A DNA stretch of 64,000 bases, from positions 162,779-226,778 of the forward strand of contig NZ_JAUSTN010000003.1 of assembly GCF_030812875.1 (NCBI RefSeq), given 5' to 3'. Under the pieces are notes generated by a model. It saw only the letters and a program-made list of their open reading frames with translations, was not told where the DNA came from and searched no databases. Below are positions 26,038 through 34,948 of this stretch, one piece after another. Source of the DNA: Peptoniphilus_B koenoeneniae (lineage in GTDB: Bacteria > Bacillota > Clostridia > Tissierellales > Peptoniphilaceae). A program made the position numbers and the translations under genes. Each line of letters opens with the position of its first letter. Position 1 is the stretch's first letter.

Positions 26038-27125
26038 TACAACACCTTAAATAACACGCAAGTAATGTCATCTTGCTGGTCCCTATATTTATAAAGTTCA
26101 AGTTCTTCTTTTATTACATTTATTTCATCAATACTATTTTCATTTAAAATATCGGCGATCCTTTCAAGACCGAAGGGCTCTCTGTTTTTATTTACAGTTT
26201 CCACAATTCCGTCAGTCATAAAAAGGAGTTTGTCGCCGCAAAATAAATCCACTGAATTTTCCTCATAATTTATATGATCAAAGATTCCGGAAATGGGAAA
26301 GCCTCTGGAAATAAGTTCATAAGAATTTCTATCACGAGTTAAAATGGGACAGGGATTGTGTCCTGCATTGGAAAAAAGAAAGTTGTCTTTTTTTCTGTTA
26401 TAAACCCCATAAAAGCAGGTGAAATAAATTCCCGGATCAATATTTAAAGAAGAAAATCTGCTTTTTATCTCTTCAAGAGTCCTGGATGGACTAAGAAGAG
26501 TTTTTGTAGAAATATTTTTAAACAAAAGACTTATAAACATAGTTATAAGGGAAGACTTAAAGCCATGTCCCATAACGTCTGCTATATAAATTCCCATATT
26601 GTCTTCGTTAATTTCAAATACATTAAATAAATCTCCGCTTAAAATATTTGAAGGACTGTAAAAATAATCTAACTTTAAATTTTTAAAAAATCCCTTTTCC
26701 GGAATAAGAGACTTTTGAATTTTTTGAGCATCAAGCATTTCAAAAGTGAGTTCCTTATTTTTATTTATTATTTGTCCCTGAAGTTTCTTCTCCATAGTTA
26801 CATTTCTAAAAACTTCAACCACTCCAACTATTTCCCCTGTCTCAGAATGCACAGGAGAGCATTTAACGGAGTAATAATTCCCCTTGATGTATTCCTCTCT
26901 TTGAATGATTTCCCCTGTCCTGAAGGACCTCTGAGCCACAGAGACGTTACAAAAAAATCCATCCCCCGGCTCGCAGGTCATAGTTGTTTCATCTGCCCCA
27001 AAAAATTCTTTCATTGCTGAGTTGACAAAAATAACATTATTATCCTTATCTATGACTCTGACAAGGTCGGCAATTCCGTTTAAAACTATATGATTAATAT
27101 TAAAATCAAATTTTTGTCCACTCAT
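26037..27125 (-). CDS. PAS-domain SpoIIE-type (PP2C) phosphatase
   Basis: 362 residues. A PAS-like sensor domain is at about 10-120 (LVRVIDKDNNVIFVNSAMKEFFG, VVEVFRNVT). A short coiled helix follows, then a SpoIIE-like phosphatase (about 150-362) with LSGDLFNVFEI, IYIADVMGHGFKSSL, and YRDQQDDITCVLF, giving the metal-binding Asp residues. The PAS part has CEPGDGFFCNV, whose two cysteines suggest redox or metal sensing. Partner anti-sigma or STAS proteins are not in the window. Gap to the methyltransferase gene is 10 nt. Confidence 0.9.
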   Translation of the reverse strand: MSGQKFDFNINHIVLNGIADLVRVIDKDNNVIFVNSAMKEFFGADETTMTCEPGDGFFCNVSVAQRSFRTGEIIQREEYIKGNYYSVKCSPVHSETGEIVGVVEVFRNVTMEKKLQGQIINKNKELTFEMLDAQKIQKSLIPEKGFFKNLKLDYFYSPSNILSGDLFNVFEINEDNMGIYIADVMGHGFKSSLITMFISLLFKNISTKTLLSPSRTLEEIKSRFSSLNIDPGIYFTCFYGVYNRKKDNFLFSNAGHNPCPILTRDRNSYELISRGFPISGIFDHINYEENSVDLFCGDKLLFMTDGIVETVNKNREPFGLERIADILNENSIDEINVIKEELELYKYRDQQDDITCVLFKVL

Positions 27126-27135
27126 TTTTTCACTC

Positions 27136-28251
27136 CTATTTTTTAGGTTTCGGTCCGTAATATTGATAGTAATAAGTTCTTATGCCTCCGTTGTAAAGTT
27201 TTCTATTTCTGTCGGCTTTCTTATTAAAATCTTTTTCAAAATTTTCATCTGATGTAATTATATAAAAAGACCAGGTTTTTAAACTTTTGTAAAGTTTTCC
27301 AAGTTCTTTTTGTAGATCACTTACTTGGTCTTTAATTCTCACTCCGTAGGGAGGATTTGTAATTAATACTCCATAATCATCAGGAAGATCCAAATCAAAT
27401 ATATCTTTTTTAAAAAAAGTTATATCTTGGCTTAAATCCATTAGTTCTGCATTGTTTTTTGCAATTTCTATGGCCTTATAGGAAATGTCGCTGGCAACAA
27501 TATCCAATTTTTTATTTAAGAGTATCTCCGAATAACACTTAGACTTTTGATCTCTAAAGTCTTTTTTGTCCGTAAAGGAAAAATTTTCAAAATCAAAATT
27601 TCTCATAAGACCTGGTGCAATATTTCTTCCTATCATGGCAGCTTCAATGGCAATAGTTCCCGATCCGCAAAAGGGGTCGCATAAAAGTCTTTTGGAATTC
27701 CAATAACTTAAACTTACAAGACCTGCCGCCAGGGTTTCACTAATAGGTGCCTTATAATTTATTTCCCTATAGCCTCTTTTGTGAAGGCCCTCGCCTGAAG
27801 TGTCTAAGGTTATTGATGCAATATCATCTAAAAGAGACACTTCAAGTTTATATCTTGGTCCATCCTTTTCAAAATAAGATTTTTTATAAATTTTTGAAAG
27901 TCTAGTAATAATGGCTTTTTCAGTTATCCTTTGACAATCTGAAATTGAAAAAAGTTTGGATTTTCTGCTTCTTCCTTCAACAATAAAATTTGCATTTTCA
28001 GGAATAAAATCCTCCCAGGGAAATCCTGAAACTCCATCAAAAAGTTCTTCAAAACTTAAAGCCTTAAAGTTTAAAAATTCTATTAAAACCCTATCTGCTG
28101 TTCTAAGTCTTAAATTTAACTTATATATGTCTTTTAAATCTCCCTCAAGAGCCAATCTTCCGTTTTCAACTTCAGCCTTATAACCTAAGTTTTCCAGTTC
28201 TCTTTTAAGGACGCTTTCCAGTCCAAAAGTGGTTGTGGCTATAATTTTCAT
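27136..28251 (-). CDS. THUMP-domain RNA methyltransferase (RlmL-like)
   Basis: 371 residues: N-terminal ferredoxin-like plus THUMP domain (about 1-155), then a Rossmann SAM domain with DPFCGSGTIAIEAA (motif I), VASDISYKAIEIA and the catalytic NPPY in ITNPPYGVRI. NPPY indicates N-methylation, probably of 23S rRNA guanosine (N2). It overlaps the upstream small membrane-protein gene by 4 nt. Confidence 0.92.
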   Translation of the reverse strand: MKIIATTTFGLESVLKRELENLGYKAEVENGRLALEGDLKDIYKLNLRLRTADRVLIEFLNFKALSFEELFDGVSGFPWEDFIPENANFIVEGRSRKSKLFSISDCQRITEKAIITRLSKIYKKSYFEKDGPRYKLEVSLLDDIASITLDTSGEGLHKRGYREINYKAPISETLAAGLVSLSYWNSKRLLCDPFCGSGTIAIEAAMIGRNIAPGLMRNFDFENFSFTDKKDFRDQKSKCYSEILLNKKLDIVASDISYKAIEIAKNNAELMDLSQDITFFKKDIFDLDLPDDYGVLITNPPYGVRIKDQVSDLQKELGKLYKSLKTWSFYIITSDENFEKDFNKKADRNRKLYNGGIRTYYYQYYGPKPKK

Positions 28252-28577
28252 GAATCTTTATACTCCTTTGCCCATTTAAAAATATATAGGGCATAAAGAC
28301 CTATAACTATAAGGCCAAATAAAATATCTTCCCATCTGAAAACTTCCCTGCCCTTATAGGCCCTAAGTCCGCATCTTACAATTATGTATAAAATAATTGC
28401 TAAAGAAAAAAATATAAGCTTTTTTATTCTTCCCTTTTTACTTAAATTTTTATTTTCAATTTTTAATTCTTTTTTTACCTGTGCCTGCCTTTTTTGAGCT
28501 TCTCTTCTCTTAATTTTTTCTTTTTTCCAGGCATTTTCTATGTAAGAAAAAAATCTTTCTTTTAAATCTTTTTTCAT
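28248..28577 (-). CDS. Small membrane protein, unknown function
   Basis: 109 residues. The first 50 are extremely basic and helical (Lys/Arg/Glu-rich). Two hydrophobic segments follow (about 53-68 and 84-101), with a basic loop between. No family recognised. ATG is preceded by GAGGTG. It is first in the operon with the methylase, the phosphatase and pgi, overlapping the methylase by 4 nt. Confidence 0.7.
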   Translation of the reverse strand: MKKDLKERFFSYIENAWKKEKIKRREAQKRQAQVKKELKIENKNLSKKGRIKKLIFFSLAIILYIIVRCGLRAYKGREVFRWEDILFGLIVIGLYALYIFKWAKEYKDS

Positions 28578-28659
28578 AAAGCACCTCTAAACTATTCTAA
28601 CCTTTAATTACTTTATTTAAAAGAGTGAAGAAAAATTAATTTAAAGGACACATATATAG

Positions 28660-28665
28660 TATAAT
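28660..28665 (+). promoter_or_regulatory. -10 box of the second etfBA operon
   Basis: A perfect TATAAT 27 nt before the etfB ATG. The -35 region is only TTAATT-like. Confidence 0.5.
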
Positions 28666-28691
28666 AATTATTTAGAAAGAGGAGGTAGAGA

Positions 28692-29468
28692 ATGAATATT
28701 TTAGTTTGTATAAAAATTGTTCCTAAAGTTTCAGATGTAAAAGTTGACAGAGAAACTGGAAATTTAATAAGAGACGGTGTAAAGAGCATAATCAATCCCC
28801 CTGATGTCCATGCTCTTAAAATGGCAATAGATTTAAAAAATAAAACTAAGGGAAAAGTTACTGTAATCACTATGGGACCGGAATTTGCAAAAGAATTTTT
28901 AAGATATGCCATTGCAATGGGAGCAGATAAGGCTTATATAATAAGTTCTCCTGATTTTAGAGGATCCGATACCCTTGCAACAAGTTATGTTCTATCAAGA
29001 GCTGCAAAGACAATTGATAATTTCGATTTGGTTTTAACAGGCTCTCAAACTATTGATGGAGATACTGGTCAAGTAGGGCCAGAACTGGCAGAACACTTAT
29101 CCTTTAATCAGGCAACTTATGTTTCAGACCTTGAATATATAGACAGTAAATTAATAGCTAAAAGAAATATTTTTAACGGAATCGAAAAAATTCAAGTGGA
29201 ACTTCCTGCTTTAATTACAGTTTTAAAGGGAAATGTAAATATTAATGACTATAAGGATAAGGTTGATGACAGTCTGGAATTTAAAATTTTAAGTCCTGAA
29301 GATATAGGCGCTGATCCTGAAAGAATTGGTCAAAAGGGTTCTACAACTCTTGTGGCTGAAGTTTTCCCTCCAGAGGAAATTTCAAAAGGTAAAATCTTAG
29401 AAGGACAAACTGAGGAAAAAATTGAAAAAGTTCTTAAAATCCTTAAAGATAAAAATTTTATAAGGTAG
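28692..29468 (+). CDS. etfB: Second electron transfer flavoprotein beta subunit
   Basis: 258 residues with MNILVCIKIVPKVSDVKVD, NPPDVHALKMAIDL, TGSQTIDGDTGQVGP. Clearly EtfB, but divergent from the bcd-linked copy. AGGAGGTAG ribosome site. It runs directly into etfA. No dehydrogenase gene is adjacent, so its redox partner (an acyl-CoA, lactate or other FAD dehydrogenase) is elsewhere or shared. Confidence 0.95.
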   Translation: MNILVCIKIVPKVSDVKVDRETGNLIRDGVKSIINPPDVHALKMAIDLKNKTKGKVTVITMGPEFAKEFLRYAIAMGADKAYIISSPDFRGSDTLATSYVLSRAAKTIDNFDLVLTGSQTIDGDTGQVGPELAEHLSFNQATYVSDLEYIDSKLIAKRNIFNGIEKIQVELPALITVLKGNVNINDYKDKVDDSLEFKILSPEDIGADPERIGQKGSTTLVAEVFPPEEISKGKILEGQTEEKIEKVLKILKDKNFIR

Positions 29469-29477
29469 GTGAATAAA

Positions 29478-30488
29478 TTGGAAAATAATAAAAATATATG
29501 GATTGTCCTTGAACAATATAAGGGTTCTTTAACAAGTCTTTCTAAAGAAGTTCTATCAAAGGGAAGACAAGTTGCAGACTCTTTAAACTCAAATCTTATA
29601 GGTCTTGCAATTTCTAACAAGGCAGATGATCTTGCAAAGGAAGCTATTTCTTATGGAGCTGATAAGGTAATAAAAGTTGAAGATCCTCTTTTAAAAAATT
29701 ATTCTACAAATGCTTGGACAAAAATCCTTGAAACTTTAATAAAAAAATATAAGCCCTATACAATTTTTATAAGTGCTTCTGAAAACGGAAGAGATTTAGG
29801 GGGAAGAATTTGCTCCAGAATGGGTCTTGGCCTTGTAGCTGAATGTTCCCAAATAGAACTTACAGAAAATAAAGATGATATAAAATGGATAAGGCCTTCT
29901 TTCAGCGGAAAATTATTATCTGATATAAGAATAACTACAAAACCTATGATAGGAACTATAGGACAGGGAGCTTTTAAAGCAGGTAAAAAAGATTTAAGTA
30001 GAATCGGAGAAATTATAGAAGAAAAAATTTCTATAGATGAAGACGAAATAGGTTGTAAATTTATTTCCTTTGAAGAAATTCCCTTTGATACAAATTCAGT
30101 AAGACTTGATGAAGCTGATGTTATAGTAGCAGGAGGAATGGGACTTAAAGATAAAAAAAATTGGCACTTAATTGAAGAACTTGCTCAGGCCCTTCATGGA
30201 ACAAGCGGCGCAACAAAACCTCTTATAGACAATGGTTGGCTTGATAAAAGTAAACAAATAGGAATTTCCGGCACAAAGGTAAAGGCAAAACTTTATATAG
30301 CTGTTGGAATAAGCGGTGCCCTTCAACATAGAAAGGGTATGGAAGATTCAGACCTTATTATTGCAATTAACAATGATGAAAATGCAGATATATTTAAGGT
30401 TGCCCACTACGGAATAGTTGGAGATTTGTTTGAAATCCTTCCAAAAATGACTGAAGAGATAAATAAAAATAATAATAAATTAAATTAA
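29478..30488 (+). CDS. etfA: Second electron transfer flavoprotein alpha subunit
   Basis: 336 residues from a TTG at 29478; a GTG at 29469 gives three more. I prefer the TTG because TAGGTGA lies 6 nt before it, while the GTG has only AAGG at 3 nt. The C-terminal domain keeps the FAD motifs (KPLIDNGWLDKSKQIGISG, VGISGALQHRKGM, INNDENADIF). At the FAD loop it has QIGISGTKVKAKLY where the bcd-linked copy has QVGQTGKTVRPEVY, so the arginine of TVRP is lost. That may tune or change the flavin chemistry. Confidence 0.93.
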   Translation: MENNKNIWIVLEQYKGSLTSLSKEVLSKGRQVADSLNSNLIGLAISNKADDLAKEAISYGADKVIKVEDPLLKNYSTNAWTKILETLIKKYKPYTIFISASENGRDLGGRICSRMGLGLVAECSQIELTENKDDIKWIRPSFSGKLLSDIRITTKPMIGTIGQGAFKAGKKDLSRIGEIIEEKISIDEDEIGCKFISFEEIPFDTNSVRLDEADVIVAGGMGLKDKKNWHLIEELAQALHGTSGATKPLIDNGWLDKSKQIGISGTKVKAKLYIAVGISGALQHRKGMEDSDLIIAINNDENADIFKVAHYGIVGDLFEILPKMTEEINKNNNKLN

Positions 30489-30493
30489 ATTTT

Positions 30494-30525
30494 AAGGCGT
30501 AAATAAGTTTTTGCGCCTTTTTATT
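30494..30525 (+). terminator. Terminator of the second etfBA
   Basis: AAGGCG/CGCCTT stem with an A/T-rich extension and a T-run. Confidence 0.7.
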
Positions 30526-30589
30526 TTGTAAATTTAGAAATTTTTTAGTTTTTGTTAAACTTTTTGTAACTTAATATTCTTTATCCTTG

Positions 30590-30598
30590 TGTTATACT
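30590..30598 (+). promoter_or_regulatory. Extended -10 promoter of the ABC exporter operon
   Basis: TGTTATACT (TGnTATACT). Predicted start near 30605, downstream of the GTG at 30589 and just before the GAGGGGTGA ribosome site. Confidence 0.6.
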
Positions 30599-30618
30599 TA
30601 ATTCTGAGGGGTGATATT

Positions 30619-31341
30619 ATTAAAAAACTCATTGAAATAAAAGATTTATATAAAATTTATAAGATGGGTGATGAAAAAGTTCGTGCCCTTGATGGGATAA
30701 ATCTTGATATTTATGAAGGAGAAATTTTATGCCTTTTAGGAACATCAGGAAGCGGAAAGTCAACTTTATTAAATATGGTGGCAGGTCTTGACAGACCAAC
30801 TTCCGGTCAAATTATTATTGGCGGAATACATATAGAAAAACTTTCCGAAGATCAGGTTACAACTTTTAGACGACTCAACGTCGGTTTTATCTTTCAATCT
30901 TATAATCTTATTAAAACTTTAAACGCTCTTGATAATGTTGCTCTTGGTCTTATTTTTAAAGGCCTTGCAAAGAAAAAGCGTGATGAACTTTCTAAGGACA
31001 TCCTCGAAAAAGTTGGCCTTGGGGACAGAATTTACCATAAGCCCAACGAAATGAGTGGTGGTCAACAACAAAGAGTTTCCATTGCAAGAGCTTTTGTAGA
31101 TAAGCCGAAAATTATGTTTGCCGATGAACCTACGGGAAATTTGGATACAAATACTTCCTTTGAAATTATGGATTTAATGTGTTCTATGGCAAGAAATTAT
31201 AATCAAACTTTAATTATTGTTACCCACGATACAGAAACAAGTATATATGCCGACAGAATTGTGGATATGAGAGACGGCAAGGTAATAAGCATAGAAGAAA
31301 ACAATGCAAAAATTCCAAAGGGAGGACAAAAGGAAGAATGA
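30619..31341 (+). CDS. ABC exporter ATPase (MacB/LolD type), apparent ATT start
   Basis: About 240 residues with Walker A GTSGSGKST, Q-loop FIFQSYNLI, signature MSGGQQQRVSIARA and Walker B IMFADEPTGNLD. It energises the FtsX-like permease downstream. Start: GAGGGGTGA is at 30606-30614, and no ATG, GTG or TTG follows it in frame before the conserved KKLIEIKDLYKIYKMG. The codons at 30616 and 30619 are ATT, and 30619 has the better spacing (7 nt). The only upstream in-frame standard start, GTG 30589, lies within the -10 promoter box. ATT initiation, as in infC, is therefore likely. It overlaps the next gene by 4 nt. Confidence 0.88.
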   Translation: MKKLIEIKDLYKIYKMGDEKVRALDGINLDIYEGEILCLLGTSGSGKSTLLNMVAGLDRPTSGQIIIGGIHIEKLSEDQVTTFRRLNVGFIFQSYNLIKTLNALDNVALGLIFKGLAKKKRDELSKDILEKVGLGDRIYHKPNEMSGGQQQRVSIARAFVDKPKIMFADEPTGNLDTNTSFEIMDLMCSMARNYNQTLIIVTHDTETSIYADRIVDMRDGKVISIEENNAKIPKGGQKEE

Positions 31342-33527
31342 AAAAATTTTTAACTATATTTTTAGCATTAATACTGACATTTACAAGTTTTCCAAGTCTT
31401 GTAAGTGCAGGTTCAATTACAGAAAATGTGGGCAAATTAGATGTTGTTGCTGACCAAACAACTAATTTAAGCGAAGGCGGAGATGCAAAGGTTGATGTTA
31501 CAATAAAAAATAATATTTTTTATACACAAAAGCCTATTCCTGAAAATGTAAGTAAAGAAGAAAAAAATAAAATTGAACAAGAAAATGCATATGAAAAAGA
31601 TAAAGCTGTAGCAAAAAATCTTACAGTGCAAGCTGTTATAGTAAATCCAGAAAAAGTTTTTATAAAAAATGACGGATACGTATTTAAAAATGGTGTGAAC
31701 ATAGACCCTAATTCAGAAAGACCCGGTCATTTTAGTATAGTAGCGGAAAAAGATTTTACTACAAAAACTGTAGCTGTAAATATTATTCTTAAATACTATT
31801 TGAATGGACAATTTCAAACTCAAACTGAAACTATTTATGTAAGGGTTAATGCTCCGGAAAAGCCTATTAATCCTGCTATTGAAATAAGAAAAGTTGATTC
31901 TCTTTGGATTGACACTCAAGAAGCTGGAAGAGATTTTCAAGTTCCCTTTGAAATTGTAAACACAGGGGACACTATTGCAAAAAATATTAAAATAAGCCTT
32001 GAAGGTTTAAAAGATAACACAATCACTCTTACAAATGGACTTTCAACTCAGGATATTACAAGTTTAAATCCCGGCCAAAGTCAATTTATTACTTATAATT
32101 TAAAAAGTAATAAGGCCCTTGCTGCCGGTTCTTATATGCTGACTTTAAAGTATTCTTTAACTTCTGAGGGTGGTAAGGCTCCTATTAGCGGAGATTATTC
32201 TTTTTCTTTTAATATTAAAAAACCCAGCCAAGAGCCTTCAACTATTGAATTTAAAAATGTAACCTTCCCTAAGGGTGCAATTTCAAGAAATCAAACTGCA
32301 AATATAGGTTTTGATTTAGTAAATACAGGAAGGCTTCAAGCTAAAAATTTAAAAGTTTCAGCTCTTAGTGAAAATCAAGCAAGTCTTGCTTCAAAATCAG
32401 TTTCTCAAGTTTTATTAAAAAGTCTTGCTCCAGGAGAAAGTAAACATTTTAATTTTTCCTTTATTGCAAGCCCTTCTGCTGCAACAGGAAATTATCCCGT
32501 AACTTTAAAGGCGGACTTCTATGACGAAAGTTCCAACGACCTTCAATCTTCTTCACAAATTGCAGGTGTATTTATTAAAGCTCCCAAGGAAAAACAACCG
32601 GGAGAAAAAGACAACTCACCTACTCCAAAATTAATTATTGAAGATTATTATTTTGAACCTAATGTTATTGAAGCTGGCAAGCCTTTTAAAATGTATCTAA
32701 AGTTTTATAATACAAATACAAAAAAAGCTGTAAAAAATATAAAAATATTTTTAACAAGTGACACTCAAGAATCAGTTCCTCAAGGAGATTCTGGTTCCAG
32801 TGGAAGATCAATGTCAGGAGGATCTGCTCCTACTGCTTCAGTTTTCACTCCTACTGAATCTTCAAATACTTTTTATATTGCAAATATAAATCCTGGAAAA
32901 AAAGTTGATAAGGAAATAACTCTTACAACTGTTCCCGATACTGCTGCAAAAACTTATACAGTTGTTGCAAACTTTGAATATGAGGATGCTGAGGCCAATA
33001 AATATACGGACACTGCCCAAATTGGAGTGCCTGTTATTCAACAAGCAAAACTTGATGTGGGAGAAATTTTACCTCAAAGTGAATTTATGCTTGGTATGGA
33101 CACAAATTTAAGCGTTGATTATTACAATACAGGTAAAGCCGTTCTTAACAACGTCATGGTAAAAATTTCAGGAGAGGGTTTAAAATTTGATACTCCAACT
33201 TATTACAAGGGTTCTTTTAACCCTGGCTCCAGTGATAATTTTTCAGTAAACATAACTCCAGAATCTCCTGGTCACAAAAAATTTGTTATTACCTGGACTT
33301 TTGAAGACTCCATGGGAGAAAAACAAGAAGTTACTCGTGACTTTGAATTTGATGTAGCAGATATGCCTAAAGAAGATGAAGGAGCTCAAGAACTAGCTCC
33401 TAAAAAAAGTGGAGGCATATTAGGAAAAATAATCGGAGGTCTTGTTCTTATAGCTGCGGCTGTTGGTACAGGAATTTTAATTAAAAAAAGAAAAAATAAA
33501 AAAGATGACGAGGATATGAGTCTATAA
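31338..33527 (+). CDS. Exported, membrane-anchored protein with CARDB/NEW3-like repeats
   Basis: 729 residues: signal peptide 1 to about 25 (MKKFLTIFLALILTF...VSA), several Ig-like repeats of the CARDB/NEW3 kind (about 30-160, 175-295, 300-415, 430-565, 570-680) with the GxSxxxxxFN and ISLEGL style strands. A C-terminal helix, GGILGKIIGGLVLIAAAVGTG, is followed by KKRKNKKDD. The bulk would face outside. It lies between the ATPase and permease genes, so I infer an extracellular adaptor of this exporter. It has 4-nt and 1-nt overlaps with them. Confidence 0.85.
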   Translation: MKKFLTIFLALILTFTSFPSLVSAGSITENVGKLDVVADQTTNLSEGGDAKVDVTIKNNIFYTQKPIPENVSKEEKNKIEQENAYEKDKAVAKNLTVQAVIVNPEKVFIKNDGYVFKNGVNIDPNSERPGHFSIVAEKDFTTKTVAVNIILKYYLNGQFQTQTETIYVRVNAPEKPINPAIEIRKVDSLWIDTQEAGRDFQVPFEIVNTGDTIAKNIKISLEGLKDNTITLTNGLSTQDITSLNPGQSQFITYNLKSNKALAAGSYMLTLKYSLTSEGGKAPISGDYSFSFNIKKPSQEPSTIEFKNVTFPKGAISRNQTANIGFDLVNTGRLQAKNLKVSALSENQASLASKSVSQVLLKSLAPGESKHFNFSFIASPSAATGNYPVTLKADFYDESSNDLQSSSQIAGVFIKAPKEKQPGEKDNSPTPKLIIEDYYFEPNVIEAGKPFKMYLKFYNTNTKKAVKNIKIFLTSDTQESVPQGDSGSSGRSMSGGSAPTASVFTPTESSNTFYIANINPGKKVDKEITLTTVPDTAAKTYTVVANFEYEDAEANKYTDTAQIGVPVIQQAKLDVGEILPQSEFMLGMDTNLSVDYYNTGKAVLNNVMVKISGEGLKFDTPTYYKGSFNPGSSDNFSVNITPESPGHKKFVITWTFEDSMGEKQEVTRDFEFDVADMPKEDEGAQELAPKKSGGILGKIIGGLVLIAAAVGTGILIKKRKNKKDDEDMSL

Positions 33528-34894
33528 TGAAAATTCGTGACTTAGTTAGCATGGCCCTTAGAAATCTTGCTGCAAGAAAGCTCAGAACTTTTTTAACTGT
33601 TCTTGGGGTCTTTATCGGTGCAACTTCTATTATTATCATGCTCTCCATAGGTTTCGGTTTTAAAAAAATTAACGCCGACATGATTGCCCGCATGGGAGAT
33701 ATGAAAACTTTAGATCTTCATACTGACTTTTCTTGGAGCGAAGAATCAGAAGCAAATGCTAAAAATGCAAAGAAGAAAAAATTAAATGATGCCGCCATAA
33801 AAGAGGTCAAAAAAATTGAAAATGTAAAGGCTGTAATTCCTATTTATTCTGGCTATATGCAAATAAGAAGTGGCCGTTATGAAGGTTTTTCAAGTTTTAC
33901 GGCTATTCCCAATGAAGAATTTGAAAATTACGGTTTAAAAATTGTTGAAGGTAATCTGCCAAGAAAAAATGCAAATGAATTTATTTTTGGAGGCGGTGTT
34001 ACCCAATCAATGAGCGACCCAAAAAGATCCGGTTTTTCAGGAGAAAAATTAAAACCTTTAAAATCAAAATTTTCTATTTTTCGATTTAATCCTGAATTTC
34101 CAACTGATAACAATAATATGGATGGCGGAGGAGCTTATATGGAGGAAGATCCTTCAGAAAATTCACCTCAAAAGGAACCGCCACAAGTTCCAATTAAGGT
34201 TGTGGGCCTTCTTGAAAACAATCCTAACAACTGGATGCAAAACAGCAGCATTTTTATGTCCATAGATACTTTTAAAGATTTATCCAAATCCTTTGGCTAT
34301 GGCAATCAAGTTTCAAAACTTAAACAATATAACAACATAAAGGTTGTCGTTGATGATATTAAAAATGTTGAAAGTGTTCAGTCTCAAATTAAAAGTTTAG
34401 GTTATAATCCCAGTAACATGGCTGCAGACTTTTTAAAACAGTCAAACCAGCAAATAGAAATTATTCAAGTTGTATTTGGTGGAATAGGTGCCATATCTTT
34501 TATTGTTGCTGCCATAGGAATTACAAATACAATGATTATGAGTATTTATGAAAGGACAAAAGAAATCGGTGTAATGAAAGTAATAGGAGCTTCAATTCGT
34601 GATATTCAAAAATTATTTTTAGTTGAAGCTGGTATAATAGGTGCAATAGGAGGAATAGTCTCAGTAATTTTCAGTCTTATTGCCTCTAAAATAATAAATT
34701 ACTTTTTCGGTGGATTCTTTATGTCCATGGCAGGAGAAGAAGGAGCAATGATTGATCCAAAGCTTTCATTGATAACTCCCTTTCTTATAATAAGTTCAAT
34801 TTTATTTTCAACTTTTATAGGAGTTTTATCAGGATATCTTCCTGCAAGACGAGCAATGAAACTTTCTGCCCTTGATGCCATAAGAACAGAATAA
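33527..34894 (+). CDS. ABC exporter permease (MacB/FtsX type)
   Basis: 455 residues: cytoplasmic N-terminal amphipathic helix (RDLVSMALRNLAARKLRTFLT), TM1 (about 25-45), large extracellular MacB-PCD-like domain (about 50-300), then three TM helices (about 320-345, 367-390, 415-440). The FtsX motif TKEIGVMKVIGAS is before TM3 and PARRAMKLSALDAIRTE ends the protein. It exports a peptide, lipoprotein or drug; the substrate is unknown. Shares one base with the upstream gene. Confidence 0.93.
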   Translation: MKIRDLVSMALRNLAARKLRTFLTVLGVFIGATSIIIMLSIGFGFKKINADMIARMGDMKTLDLHTDFSWSEESEANAKNAKKKKLNDAAIKEVKKIENVKAVIPIYSGYMQIRSGRYEGFSSFTAIPNEEFENYGLKIVEGNLPRKNANEFIFGGGVTQSMSDPKRSGFSGEKLKPLKSKFSIFRFNPEFPTDNNNMDGGGAYMEEDPSENSPQKEPPQVPIKVVGLLENNPNNWMQNSSIFMSIDTFKDLSKSFGYGNQVSKLKQYNNIKVVVDDIKNVESVQSQIKSLGYNPSNMAADFLKQSNQQIEIIQVVFGGIGAISFIVAAIGITNTMIMSIYERTKEIGVMKVIGASIRDIQKLFLVEAGIIGAIGGIVSVIFSLIASKIINYFFGGFFMSMAGEEGAMIDPKLSLITPFLIISSILFSTFIGVLSGYLPARRAMKLSALDAIRTE

Positions 34895-34900
34895 AAAAAT

Positions 34901-34948
34901 AAACCGGTCGTAATTGAAATTTTATTTTCAAATTACTTCCGGTTTTTT
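34901..34948. terminator. Bidirectional terminator between exporter and importer operons
   Basis: AAACCGG/CCGGTTT outer stem and GTAATTGAAA/TTTCAAATTAC inner stem, T-rich on the plus side. It ends just at the stop of the convergent dppF-like gene. Confidence 0.8.
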
